From positions 1-10,735 of the forward strand of contig JAENXG010000064.1 of assembly GCA_016649675.1 (NCBI GenBank): DNA of 10,735 nt. Direction: 5' to 3'. Under the pieces are notes generated by a model that was not told where the DNA came from, did not search any database, and saw only the letters and a list, made by a program, of their open reading frames with translations. How positions within the stretch are numbered: position 1 is the first letter of the stretch; each line of letters begins with the position of its first letter. The DNA is from Methyloceanibacter sp. GTDB lineage: Bacteria > Pseudomonadota > Alphaproteobacteria > Rhizobiales > Methyloligellaceae. A program made the translations under genes and the position numbers. Below, in pieces: positions 1 to 5,448 of this stretch.

Positions 1-111
1 GGCGCCTTTGGCTGGCAGCTGGTGATTCATAACAGTAGCGCGGCCGCCTCGATCTCGTTCTCCACGTCAGACGCGATTCTGTCCGGGTTCGGCACCTGCA
101 CGAATAAATGA
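1..111 (+). CDS. possible C-terminal end of an unknown protein (partial)
   Basis: The frame starting at base 1 stays open for 36 codons and ends at TGA 109-111; the other two + frames close within about 30 bases. Third codon positions are G/C-rich (about 27 of 36), fitting coding DNA of this genome. The visible residues are rich in Ser, Ala and small hydrophobics with one Cys near the end (GTCTNK at the C-terminus), suggesting a beta-rich, perhaps exported protein, but no family is recognised. The gene begins outside the window. A short open stretch also exists on the other strand, so the call is tentative. Confidence 0.3.
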   Translation, partial: GAFGWQLVIHNSSAAASISFSTSDAILSGFGTCTNK

Positions 112-112
112 C

Positions 113-127
113 AGGGGCTGCGCCTCT
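113..127. terminator. candidate hairpin terminator between convergent genes
   Basis: AGGGGC (113-118) pairs with GCCTCT (122-127) around a TGC loop, with one G-T pair. It lies just after the stop at 109-111 and beyond the end of the minus-strand gene at 191. Read on the minus strand it is followed by a T-rich run (GTCATTTATTCG), so it fits a terminator for the Cys-rich gene. The stem is short and the T run imperfect. Confidence 0.3.
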
Positions 128-190
128 CGCGAAAAGTGAAATCTGAGGTCACGCGATCGGGAGTTTGTTAGGCAGAAAGCTCACACTATT

Positions 191-535
191 TCAGTGCTTT
201 TTGTGTGAACTCTTGTGCGTGACCTTTTTATGCGTCGGCTTCTTCTTAACAACCTTGGCGGTCTTATGCCGCAACTTGTCGGCTTGGACTTGGGACATCT
301 CGCCCGCATCGACGAGAGCCGCCACGCATGCGTTGGCAATCTTCTTTATCGAGCGGGACATGCAAGCGCGCAGCGCCTCACTGCCGAGCCCATATTCGTT
401 GCAGTACCGCTTGTAGTCGGTCTGACAATCACGCTTCTCGCGCTCGGTGATGGTGCTGGCGGCTAAAGCTGGCAGCAAAACGAGGATCGAGGCGAAAACT
501 GCCGCGCACCCGGCGGCACCATATTTGGTTTTCAT
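191..535 (-). CDS. small exported cysteine-rich protein with Lys/His-rich tail
   Basis: This is a 114-residue protein of unknown function. The start is placed at the ATG complementary to 533-535 because it begins a clear signal peptide (MKTKYGAAGC, hydrophobic core FASILVLLPALAA to about residue 26); an upstream in-frame Met at 646 would add 37 residues with no signal character. An AGGG lies about ten bases upstream. The mature part carries four cysteines at 37, 45, 58 and 70, spaced as in short Cys-rich repeats of the GLG1 type (DCxxDYKRYC, RACM, NACV) that are found in small periplasmic proteins of Hyphomicrobiales. From about residue 90 to the end it is almost all Lys, His, Thr and Ser. 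Two disulfides and a cationic, possibly metal- or polyanion-binding tail are inferred. It is probably periplasmic and stands alone, divergent from the NfuA gene. Confidence 0.75.
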   Translation of the reverse strand: MKTKYGAAGCAAVFASILVLLPALAASTITEREKRDCQTDYKRYCNEYGLGSEALRACMSRSIKKIANACVAALVDAGEMSQVQADKLRHKTAKVVKKKPTHKKVTHKSSHKKH

Positions 536-603
536 GTCGCTAAACCCTGTCTGGTCGCTCACGCGCGAATGGCAAGACTTTGAAGCCATACCAAAATGTG
601 GGG

Positions 604-652
604 CATGATGGCAGGCCGCCGGTAAAAACCAACCCACCGGGGCCAAATCATG
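604..652. repeat. 49-bp interrupted palindrome (long hairpin)
   Basis: CATGAT (604-609) pairs with ATCATG (647-652), GGCC (614-617) with GGCC (641-644), and CCGGT (619-623) with ACCGG (636-640), around a 12-base loop. That gives 15 base pairs broken by a small internal loop and a one-base bulge. It lies upstream of both divergent genes. Its outer arms share CATGAT/ATCATG with the palindrome at 1965-2013, so it may be a diverged relative. Seen directly; the function is unknown. Confidence 0.5.
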
Positions 653-706
653 TCAGGCTCTTCACACACGACGGCTGGAGCGCGGTGGATGAAGACCGAC
701 CCAGCC

Positions 707-738
707 TTGACTTCGGCCCGTTTGAAGCCAAATATGCT
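707..738 (+). promoter_or_regulatory. tentative promoter of the NfuA gene
   Basis: A TTGACT hexamer (707-712) resembles a -35 box. Possible -10 boxes are AAATAT (730-735, 17-base spacer, weak match) or TATGCT (733-738, better match but a 20-base spacer). The region sits directly before the candidate Irr box. The exact promoter cannot be fixed by eye. Confidence 0.3.
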
Positions 739-754
739 CTAGAACCGTTCTAAG
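738..754 (+). promoter_or_regulatory. candidate Irr box (iron control element)
   Basis: The sequence TCTAGAACCGTTCTAAG contains a perfect 6+6 inverted repeat (TAGAAC, one base, GTTCTA). Against the rhizobial Irr box/ICE consensus TTTAGAANNNTTCTAAA it matches 12 of the 14 specified bases. It lies 52 bases before the start codon of an Fe-S cluster carrier gene and next to the likely -10 region, where a bound repressor would block transcription. Irr is the haem-responsive Fur-family regulator of Hyphomicrobiales and commonly represses Fe-S and haem genes under iron limitation. The irr gene is not in this window. Confidence 0.6.
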
Positions 755-806
755 CTGCATGCGACCTTTGTCAGGCTCGCGCGTTAGGAGCCCGAAGAGG
801 CACGCC

Positions 807-1367
807 ATGTTCATTCAGACCGAAGCGACGCCCAATCCAGCCACCCTGAAGTTCATTCCGGGCCGTCCGGTGCTCGATCAGGGCACCTTGGAGTTCCTCG
901 CTCCCGCCGAGAGCAAGGGTTCGCCGCTGGCTGCGCGGCTCTTCGAGATCGACGGCGTCACGGGCGTCTTTTTCGGCCCGGACTTCATCAGCGTGACCAA
1001 GAGCGACGGCGAATGGCAGCATCTGAAGCCCGCCATCCTGGGCGCCATCATGGAGCACTATCTCTCGGGCGAAGCCGTCACCGAAGGCGAGCCCTCGGGG
1101 TCGGAGAGCTCGGAAAGCGAGTTCTTCGCGCCCGAGGACGAGGAGACGGTCAAGACCATCAAGGAGCTGCTCGAGACCCGCGTGCGCCCGGCCGTCGCCC
1201 AGGACGGCGGCGACATCACCTTCCAGGGCTATCGGGAGGGCGTGGTGTTCCTGCATATGCGCGGCGCATGCTCGGGCTGCCCAAGCTCGACGGCAACACT
1301 TCGCCACGGCATCGAGAACCTGCTCAGGCACTTCATCCCTGAGGTGCAAGAGGTCCGCCCGGTTTGA
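807..1367 (+). CDS. nfuA: NifU/NfuA-type Fe-S cluster carrier protein
   Basis: This 186-residue cytoplasmic protein carries and delivers Fe-S clusters. Residues 1 to about 88 are the Nfu N-terminal domain, with the characteristic opening FIQTEATPNPATLKFIPG. An acidic, Ser-rich linker (about 91-112) leads to the NifU C-terminal domain (about 113-186), which holds the cluster-ligating CxxC as CSGC at 155-158 in GACSGCPSSTATL. ATG 807 is chosen over the upstream in-frame start at 759 because it begins at the conserved N-terminus and follows GAAGAGG at 794-800. The stop overlaps the next start by 4 bp, so translation is probably coupled. The candidate Irr box at 738-754 suggests iron-dependent repression. 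No suf or isc genes are nearby. The symbol is used by similarity to NfuA-type two-domain proteins; many annotations say only NifU family protein. Confidence 0.92.
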   Translation: MFIQTEATPNPATLKFIPGRPVLDQGTLEFLAPAESKGSPLAARLFEIDGVTGVFFGPDFISVTKSDGEWQHLKPAILGAIMEHYLSGEAVTEGEPSGSESSESEFFAPEDEETVKTIKELLETRVRPAVAQDGGDITFQGYREGVVFLHMRGACSGCPSSTATLRHGIENLLRHFIPEVQEVRPV

Positions 1368-1954
1368 CGGACGCGCTTCCCGAGCCCAGCCTCGACCAGC
1401 TCTTCGGCGCGGCGCGCACCCACAACGCCTGGTTCGAAGAGGACGTCTCCGACGCGCTCCTGCACGAGATCGTCGATCTCGTAAAGCTGGCCCCGACAAG
1501 CGCCAATTGCAGCCCGGCGCGCTTCCTCTTCGTGAAGTCGCGCGAGGCGAAAGAGAAACTCAAGCCCCATCTCTCTGAAGGCAACCGCGACAAGACGATG
1601 AAGGCGCCGGTCTGCACCATCATCGGCTACGACCTCGATTTCCATCAGCACCTGCCCAAGCTCTTTCCCCACACCGATGCCAAGAGCTGGTTCGCGGGCA
1701 ACGAGAAGAAGATCGCCGAGACCGCCTTCCGCAACGGCACCCTGCAAGGCGCCTATCTGATCATGGCGGCGCGCGCGCTGGGCTTGGATTGCGGGCCGAT
1801 GTCGGGATTCGACAACGCGGGCGTCGATCGCGATTTCTTCGCCGGCACCAGCATCAAATCGAATTTCCTGTGTAGTCTCGGCCATGGCGACGCGAGCGTG
1901 CTCTTCCCAAGATCGCCGCGCTTCAGCTTCGACGAGATGGCGCGCATCCTTTAA
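1364..1954 (+). CDS. rutE: RutE/HadB-family nitroreductase (probable malonic semialdehyde reductase)
   Basis: This 196-residue FMN-dependent oxidoreductase has the same length as E. coli RutE, which reduces malonic semialdehyde to 3-hydroxypropionate during pyrimidine breakdown. Family motifs are clear: RTHN at 18-21, PTSANCSPAR at 44-53, DAKSWF at 105-110, ETAFRNGTLQGAYLI at about 119-133 and GLDCGPMSGFD at 140-150. The start is a TTG (1364-1366) inside the 4-bp overlap TTGA with the preceding stop, with AAGAGG at 1348-1353 upstream. No other rut gene is present, so the true substrate may be another semialdehyde, enone or quinone; the pairing with an Fe-S carrier is unexplained. Family membership is secure, the exact reaction is not. 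Confidence 0.88.
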   Translation: MTDALPEPSLDQLFGAARTHNAWFEEDVSDALLHEIVDLVKLAPTSANCSPARFLFVKSREAKEKLKPHLSEGNRDKTMKAPVCTIIGYDLDFHQHLPKLFPHTDAKSWFAGNEKKIAETAFRNGTLQGAYLIMAARALGLDCGPMSGFDNAGVDRDFFAGTSIKSNFLCSLGHGDASVLFPRSPRFSFDEMARIL

Positions 1955-1964
1955 AGTCTTGTCT

Positions 1965-2013
1965 GAGCATGATCTTTTCGGAAAACCGGTTCCCACTTTT
2001 CCGGATCATGCTC
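1965..2013. repeat. Hyphomicrobiales intergenic palindromic repeat
   Basis: Perfect 10-bp outer arms GAGCATGATC (1965-1974) and GATCATGCTC (2004-2013) enclose inner arms CGGAAAA (1979-1985) and TTTTCCG (1997-2003); four unpaired T bases form a bulge on the left and the loop is 11 bases. The outer arms and the CGGAAAACCGGTTCCCAC core match a short palindrome that recurs in intergenic regions of many Rhizobiales genomes. It fills most of the gap before tsaB and could fold into a strong RNA hairpin that limits read-through from the rutE-like gene. Confidence 0.75.
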
Positions 2014-2025
2014 TAAGAAGCTCCG

Positions 2026-2715
2026 ATGAACATCCTTGCGCTCGACACGAGCATGGGCGCCTGCTCGGCAGCCGTGTTACGCGCCGATGGCGCGGCGCTG
2101 GGCCTCTTTGCGCGGCAGGAGGCTATGGCGCGCGGCCATGCCGAGGCGCTCATGCCGATGGTGGCCGGCGTCATGGACGAAGCTCATCTGGCCTTCCCCG
2201 ACCTCGACCTGATCGCGGCCACGGTTGGGCCCGGCAGCTTCACCGGCGTCAGGATCACCATTGCCGCGGCGCGGGGCTTGGCGCTGGCGACCGGAGCCAA
2301 GCTCTACGGCACCGACAGCCTGACGGTGATGGCGAAGTCTGCGCTCGCCACCTGCGCCTTGGGACCTTTCGCCGTCGCGGTCGATGCGAGACGGGGGATG
2401 CTCTATCTCGGGCTCTATGACGATGCAGGGCGGCGGCTCGAAGGCCCTCTCCTGATCGCGCCGGAGGAGGCTCTCGCCTTGCTTCCGGGCAGCGTCCTTC
2501 TTGCCGTGGGCAGCGGCGCGGTCCTTCTTGCCGAAGCAGGCGCGGAAGCCCGCCGCCCTCTCGAAGCGAGGCTGCCGGAGCTTCAACCGAGCGCTGCCGC
2601 GCTCGCCGCGATCGCGCTCGAGGCGCGCGAAACGGTCCCTGTCTTGTGCCCGCTCTATTTGCGCCCACCCGATGCAAGGCCTCAGGCGCAGATGGTGGCG
2701 ACGAGGCGCCAATGA
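2026..2715 (+). CDS. tsaB: tRNA t6A biosynthesis protein TsaB
   Basis: TsaB partners TsaD and TsaE to transfer threonylcarbamoyl to A37 of ANN-decoding tRNAs in the cytoplasm. The 229 residues have the usual length. The ASKHA-fold N-terminus is clear: LALDTSMGACSAAV (4-17), RGHAEALMPMV (36-46) and GPGSFTGVRITIAAARGLA (68-86). The C-terminal motif LYLRPPDARPQ is also typical. AGAAG lies five bases before the ATG. The TGA stop overlaps the rimI ATG by 4 bp (ATGA). The gene opens a tsaB-rimI-fur/mur-plsC run common in Hyphomicrobiales. A palindromic repeat separates it from the upstream gene, so it may have its own promoter or depend on read-through. Confidence 0.95.
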   Translation: MNILALDTSMGACSAAVLRADGAALGLFARQEAMARGHAEALMPMVAGVMDEAHLAFPDLDLIAATVGPGSFTGVRITIAAARGLALATGAKLYGTDSLTVMAKSALATCALGPFAVAVDARRGMLYLGLYDDAGRRLEGPLLIAPEEALALLPGSVLLAVGSGAVLLAEAGAEARRPLEARLPELQPSAAALAAIALEARETVPVLCPLYLRPPDARPQAQMVATRRQ

Positions 2716-3176
2716 CCGGATCGACGCAGACCTTGCCGGCGATGGTGCGCATGGCGCTCCCTTCCGACGGTCCGAGCCTAGCCGCCATTCACGCGCGTTG
2801 CTTCGGGCGCGCCTGGGACGAGGCGGCCATGGCCCAGTTCCTCGGTGTTCCCAGCTGCCTCGTGCTTATCGCTTCTTCTCATGAGGATGCGCCAGCGCAA
2901 GGCTTTCTGATTGCGCGGGCCGCTTCTGACGAGGCCGAAGTGCTGACCCTGTGCGTGCTGCCCGCCTATCGCCGCCAAGGATTGGCGCGGGCGCTCCTGG
3001 TCTCCCTCGTGCAGAAATTGCGGCGCTCGGGCACTCAGCGCCTGTTCCTCGAGGTCGAGGAGAGCAACGATGCGGCGCTCGGGCTTTACCGATCCTTGGG
3101 GGCCGAAGCGGTCGGCCGGCGCCCCGGTTACTACGAGCATGGCGCCGACGCCACGATCTTCAGTCTTGCCCTTTGA
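2712..3176 (+). CDS. rimI: ribosomal protein S18-alanine N-acetyltransferase RimI
   Basis: This 154-residue GNAT-fold enzyme is expected to acetylate the N-terminal alanine of ribosomal protein S18 using acetyl-CoA. The acetyl-CoA loop is visible as YRRQGLARALL (86-96, R/QxxGxG/A pattern), followed by the RimI signature LEVEESNDAALGLYRSLG (113-130) and RRPGYY (136-141). The start at 2712 is chosen because it sits in the ATGA overlap with tsaB; an upstream in-frame Met at 2646 would lie inside tsaB and add residues with no GNAT similarity. Adjacent tsaB and rimI genes are common in bacteria. Coupling to tsaB translation is likely. RimI-like acetyltransferases sometimes have wider substrates. 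Confidence 0.92.
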   Translation: MTGSTQTLPAMVRMALPSDGPSLAAIHARCFGRAWDEAAMAQFLGVPSCLVLIASSHEDAPAQGFLIARAASDEAEVLTLCVLPAYRRQGLARALLVSLVQKLRRSGTQRLFLEVEESNDAALGLYRSLGAEAVGRRPGYYEHGADATIFSLAL

Positions 3177-3239
3177 GGCCGTGCCGCCGATGATGGCGAG
3201 GCCCTAGCGGCAGACCGACCGGCAAGGCATAAGCGATCC

Positions 3240-3674
3240 ATGCCCAAGATTGCCAAAGCGGAAACCAGGCTAGAGCGTCTCTGCTCCGAGCGCGGCATGC
3301 GCATGACGGGCCAGCGGCGGACTATTGCCCAGGTGCTGTCGGAAGCCGAGGACCACCCCGACGTGGAGGAGGTCTACCGGAGGGCGAGCGCGCGGGACCC
3401 GCGCATCTCGCTGTCGACGGTCTACCGCACCGTGCGCCTGTTCGAAGGCGTGGGCATCCTCGAGCGCCACGAGTTCGGCGACGGACGCGCCCGCTATGAG
3501 CCGGCCGGTCACGGCCATCATGACCACCTCATCAACATGACGACGGGGGAGGTCATCGAGTTCTCAAACGAGCAGATCGAGCGGCTGCAGGAAAGCGTGG
3601 CGCGGGAGCTCGGCTTTCGCCTGGTCGGTCATCGGCTCGAGCTGTTCGGCATGCCGCTCAAGAACGGCAAGTAG
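3240..3674 (+). CDS. mur: Fur/Mur-family metal-responsive repressor
   Basis: This 144-residue DNA-binding repressor belongs to the Fur family. The winged helix includes ISLSTVYRTVRLFEGVGIL (56-74), and the metal-binding stretch reads HGHHDHL (91-97). The CxxC pairs that hold structural zinc in E. coli Fur are missing: the usual position reads NMTTGEV (99-105) and the only Cys is residue 15. This is typical of the rhizobial Fur orthologue, which in Rhizobium and relatives senses manganese and is called Mur, while Irr and RirA control iron; in Bradyrhizobium the orthologue is still called Fur. Position after tsaB-rimI and before plsC fits that orthologue. The start ATG has only AAGG twelve bases upstream, so translation may be modest. 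Mur versus Fur function cannot be decided from sequence. Confidence 0.88.
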   Translation: MPKIAKAETRLERLCSERGMRMTGQRRTIAQVLSEAEDHPDVEEVYRRASARDPRISLSTVYRTVRLFEGVGILERHEFGDGRARYEPAGHGHHDHLINMTTGEVIEFSNEQIERLQESVARELGFRLVGHRLELFGMPLKNGK

Positions 3675-3728
3675 AGTCCCGCGGAAGCCCCTGCCCTTCA
3701 TGTGTCCTCTCCGCCAGAGCTCTACCTA

Positions 3729-4532
3729 ATGAGACGCGTGCGTGCGTTCCTGGTGCTCGGCGGCTTCTTCGCCTTCACCTTTCCGCTGATGCCGCTCCAG
3801 CTCCTGTTCCTCAAGACCGGATCGCGCTACGCCCGCACCTTCCCGCATTGGTATCATCGGCAGGTGTGCAGGATCGCCGGCATCCGGCTGCATATCGAGG
3901 GACGCGTGGCGCGCGAGCAGGGGGTGCTCATCATCTCGAACCACGTCTCCTGGCTCGACATCACCGTGCTCTCGGCGGTGGCGCCGGTCTCTTTCGTGGC
4001 CAAGCAGGAGGTGGCGTCGTGGCCCTTCGTGAGCTGGCTCGCCAAGCTGCAGCGCTCGGTGTTCGTCGATCGCAACCGGCGGAACGAGGTCGGCGACAAG
4101 GCGAACGAGATCGTGAACCGGCTCGAGGCCGGCGACCATATCGTGCTGTTCGCCGAAGGAACTTCGAGCGACGGGAACAGCGTGGTGCCGTTCAAGACCG
4201 CGTTGTTCGCCGCGGCAAAGCCCGTGGGTGCCCCGGCCATGGGAGCCAACGTTTGCGCCCAGACCCTCGCGCTCACCTACACCAAGCTGCACGGTCTGCC
4301 GCTTTGCCGGCGCGGGCGTCCCGTGGTGGCCTGGTACGGCGATATGGACATGGCGAGCCACGCCTGGAGGCTTCTCGGCCTAGGGCCGCTCGATGCCTAT
4401 ATCCGCATCGGGCCGCCCGTGCCGCTCGACCAATTCCCCGACCGCAAGGCACTCGCCCGCTATGCCGAGGAAAAGGTCCGCAACGACGTGGTCGAGCTGC
4501 TGCGCGGTCGTCCCGCAGTTCTGAACAGCTAG
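3729..4532 (+). CDS. plsC: 1-acyl-sn-glycerol-3-phosphate acyltransferase (PlsC family)
   Basis: This 267-residue inner-membrane enzyme should acylate lysophosphatidic acid to phosphatidic acid, the precursor of all phospholipids. An N-terminal membrane segment (about 6-28, FLVLGGFFAFTFPLMPLQLL) precedes the acyltransferase motifs: NHVSWLD (71-77, the HX4D catalytic pair), VFVDR (111-115), FAEGTSSDG (141-149) and VVPFKTALF (152-160). ATG 3729 is preferred; an in-frame GTG at 3702 would add nine residues and has no better ribosome site. The gene follows the Fur/Mur gene by 54 bases. Rhizobia carry PlsC paralogues, including the ornithine-lipid enzyme OlsA, so the acyl acceptor is inferred from context. 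Its stop is only four bases from the stop of the convergent gene. Confidence 0.9.
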   Translation: MRRVRAFLVLGGFFAFTFPLMPLQLLFLKTGSRYARTFPHWYHRQVCRIAGIRLHIEGRVAREQGVLIISNHVSWLDITVLSAVAPVSFVAKQEVASWPFVSWLAKLQRSVFVDRNRRNEVGDKANEIVNRLEAGDHIVLFAEGTSSDGNSVVPFKTALFAAAKPVGAPAMGANVCAQTLALTYTKLHGLPLCRRGRPVVAWYGDMDMASHAWRLLGLGPLDAYIRIGPPVPLDQFPDRKALARYAEEKVRNDVVELLRGRPAVLNS

Positions 4533-4536
4533 GCGG

Positions 4537-5085
4537 CTACATCGCCCGCCTAAGCCTGATCGTGTCCAGAACCGTGGCTGGCGCAAAGTTGCCGTTCGGC
4601 AGCTGCCGGATCAGGCCTGCCTTCACGACATTGAGCAGCGTCGCGGTCACACCGCGCTCGGCGCTGTCGGCGTCGGCAAAATAGCCTTCCTGCAGCGTCA
4701 AACGGCGAAGATCGTCCCGGGACATGGCGCCGACCTCGCTCATCCGGCGGACGAGGAAATCAGCGAGAGACTGCTGGGGCTGCGAGGATTGCGGCGCGGG
4801 TTGGTGCGCCGGCTGGTGCACGGCCTGCGGTTGGGGCTGAGGCTGGGGCTGGGGCTGGGGCTGCGGCGCCTGCGCTTTCGGCGCCGGGGCCACGTTGCCA
4901 AGCCGGCGCTGCTCGAGCTCCATGAGCTTGGTCACGGCGGCAAACTCGGCCTTCAGGTCTACGAGTCTGCCTTCGTGTTCAACTCTCAGCTGCTCCACCA
5001 GCTTGTCGAATTGCGCCTCGTGAGCGTTGATCTGCTCTTCAAGCAGGCTGGCACGGTCTTGCAGGTCGCTTCGGATGTCACGCAT
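4537..5085 (-). CDS. conserved hypothetical: coiled coil, Pro-Gln linker, winged-helix-like C-terminus
   Basis: Function is unknown, but the 182-residue layout is clear. Residues 1-62 are a charged heptad-rich helix (MRDIRSDLQDRASLLEEQIN onward), a likely coiled coil for dimerisation. Residues 63-106 form a low-complexity linker with an uninterrupted Pro-Gln run (about 74-87), then His/Gln/Pro/Ala-rich sequence. Residues 107-182 form a compact, probably winged-helix-like domain (SLADFLVRRMSEVGAMSRDD, then GYFADADSAERGVTATL and LPNGNFAPATVLDTI). The architecture recalls uncharacterised Hyphomicrobiales proteins. A strong ribosome site GAGGGGG lies six bases before the ATG. It is convergent with plsC, four bases apart, with no terminator between them. 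It has no signal peptide or membrane segment, so it is probably cytoplasmic; DNA or protein binding is a guess. Confidence 0.8.
   Translation of the reverse strand: MRDIRSDLQDRASLLEEQINAHEAQFDKLVEQLRVEHEGRLVDLKAEFAAVTKLMELEQRRLGNVAPAPKAQAPQPQPQPQPQPQPQAVHQPAHQPAPQSSQPQQSLADFLVRRMSEVGAMSRDDLRRLTLQEGYFADADSAERGVTATLLNVVKAGLIRQLPNGNFAPATVLDTIRLRRAM
4825..4866. repeat. hexanucleotide tandem repeat, about seven units
   Basis: Seven head-to-tail 6-base units related to CTGGGG (three perfect central copies at 4843-4860, others CTGAGG, TTGGGG and CTGCGG). On the minus strand they encode the Pro-Gln run of the coiled-coil protein. Because the unit is six bases, changes in copy number would alter linker length without shifting frame. 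Confidence 0.8.
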
Positions 5086-5193
5086 TGCTTGCCCCCTCGT
5101 TCAATGACTTTTGCTCCAACGACGACCGAGCGGGCTGACAGGTTCAACGCAAGACTTTTGACCCCTGCCGGCCGCCGCTCGGCAAGTACGAAA

Positions 5194-5224
5194 GGCGCCC
5201 CGGCGAAGCCTCGGCCTGGGCGCC
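5194..5224. terminator. GC-rich hairpin, possible terminator downstream of fsr
   Basis: GGCGCCC (5194-5200) pairs with GGGCGCC (5218-5224), followed after one mismatch by GGC (5202-5204) with GCC (5214-5216). On the minus strand the stem is followed by TTTCGTACTT, a weak T run. It lies over 200 bases beyond the fsr stop, so a simple terminator role is uncertain; it may instead be an intergenic repeat. Confidence 0.35.
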
Positions 5225-5255
5225 CTAAGCCGTCATATTAGACACAAGCTTTGCC

Positions 5256-5308
5256 CCCTGTCTCGGCTTTGCCGTTTTAGGCAGAAACGCCGAACATAGG
5301 TGACAGGG
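5256..5308. other. nested inverted repeat (possible structured RNA or junction)
   Basis: Outer arms CCCTGTC (5256-5262) and GACAGGG (5302-5308) enclose a small hairpin CGGC-TTT-GCCG (5264-5274) followed by TTTT on the + strand, then GGC and GCC around AGAAAC (about 5280-5291). The arrangement would fold as a branched structure. No known RNA family is recognised, and it is not a tRNA. Confidence 0.35.
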
Positions 5309-5448
5309 ACGCCCGACCTCCGCAGCCTCGACTTGCCCCGTTCAGGCATTTCGCCAAGACAAACCAAGACCCATTTTGAACAACGAAAATGAAATCGGAA
5401 GAGGCGGGAGCATCATCTTGCGGAAAGGTGCGGGCCGTCGGCCCTCCG

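Larger units (their letters stand above)
5086..5448. other. gene-free interval with several hairpins
   Basis: This 363-base stretch lies between two minus-strand genes. No convincing coding region is seen: the short frames across it lack family motifs. It contains a GC-rich palindrome at 5194-5224, a nested structure at 5256-5308, and a weak partial copy of the fsr upstream element near 5360-5391. It should hold the end of the fsr transcript and the promoter of the coiled-coil gene. A TAATAT on the minus strand (5235-5240) could be a -10 box, but no matching -35 was found. Confidence 0.55.

Noticed and set aside
1..104. Short open frame on the minus strand opposite the left-edge partial gene
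   Set aside because: It is short, has no clear ribosome site, and carries no motif; the plus-strand frame extending off the edge is somewhat more likely.
771..1499. 242-codon open frame on the minus strand
   Set aside because: It is antisense to nfuA, Arg- and Ala-rich shadow composition, with no recognisable domain.
1229..1996. 255-codon open frame on the minus strand
   Set aside because: It is antisense to the secure nfuA and rutE-like genes, has no family motif, and is explained by the high G+C content of those genes.
3848..4684. 278-codon open frame on the plus strand
   Set aside because: It lies out of frame within plsC and runs into the antisense of the coiled-coil gene; its Arg/Ala-rich composition is typical of a shadow frame.
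4825..4866. Tandem repeat considered as a CRISPR or origin iteron array
   Set aside because: The units are only six bases, there are no spacers, and they encode the Pro-Gln linker of a real gene.
5240..5310. Possible tRNA gene in the gene-free stretch
   Set aside because: The nested stems do not make a cloverleaf, and there is no T-loop GTTCGA-like motif or proper anticodon arm.
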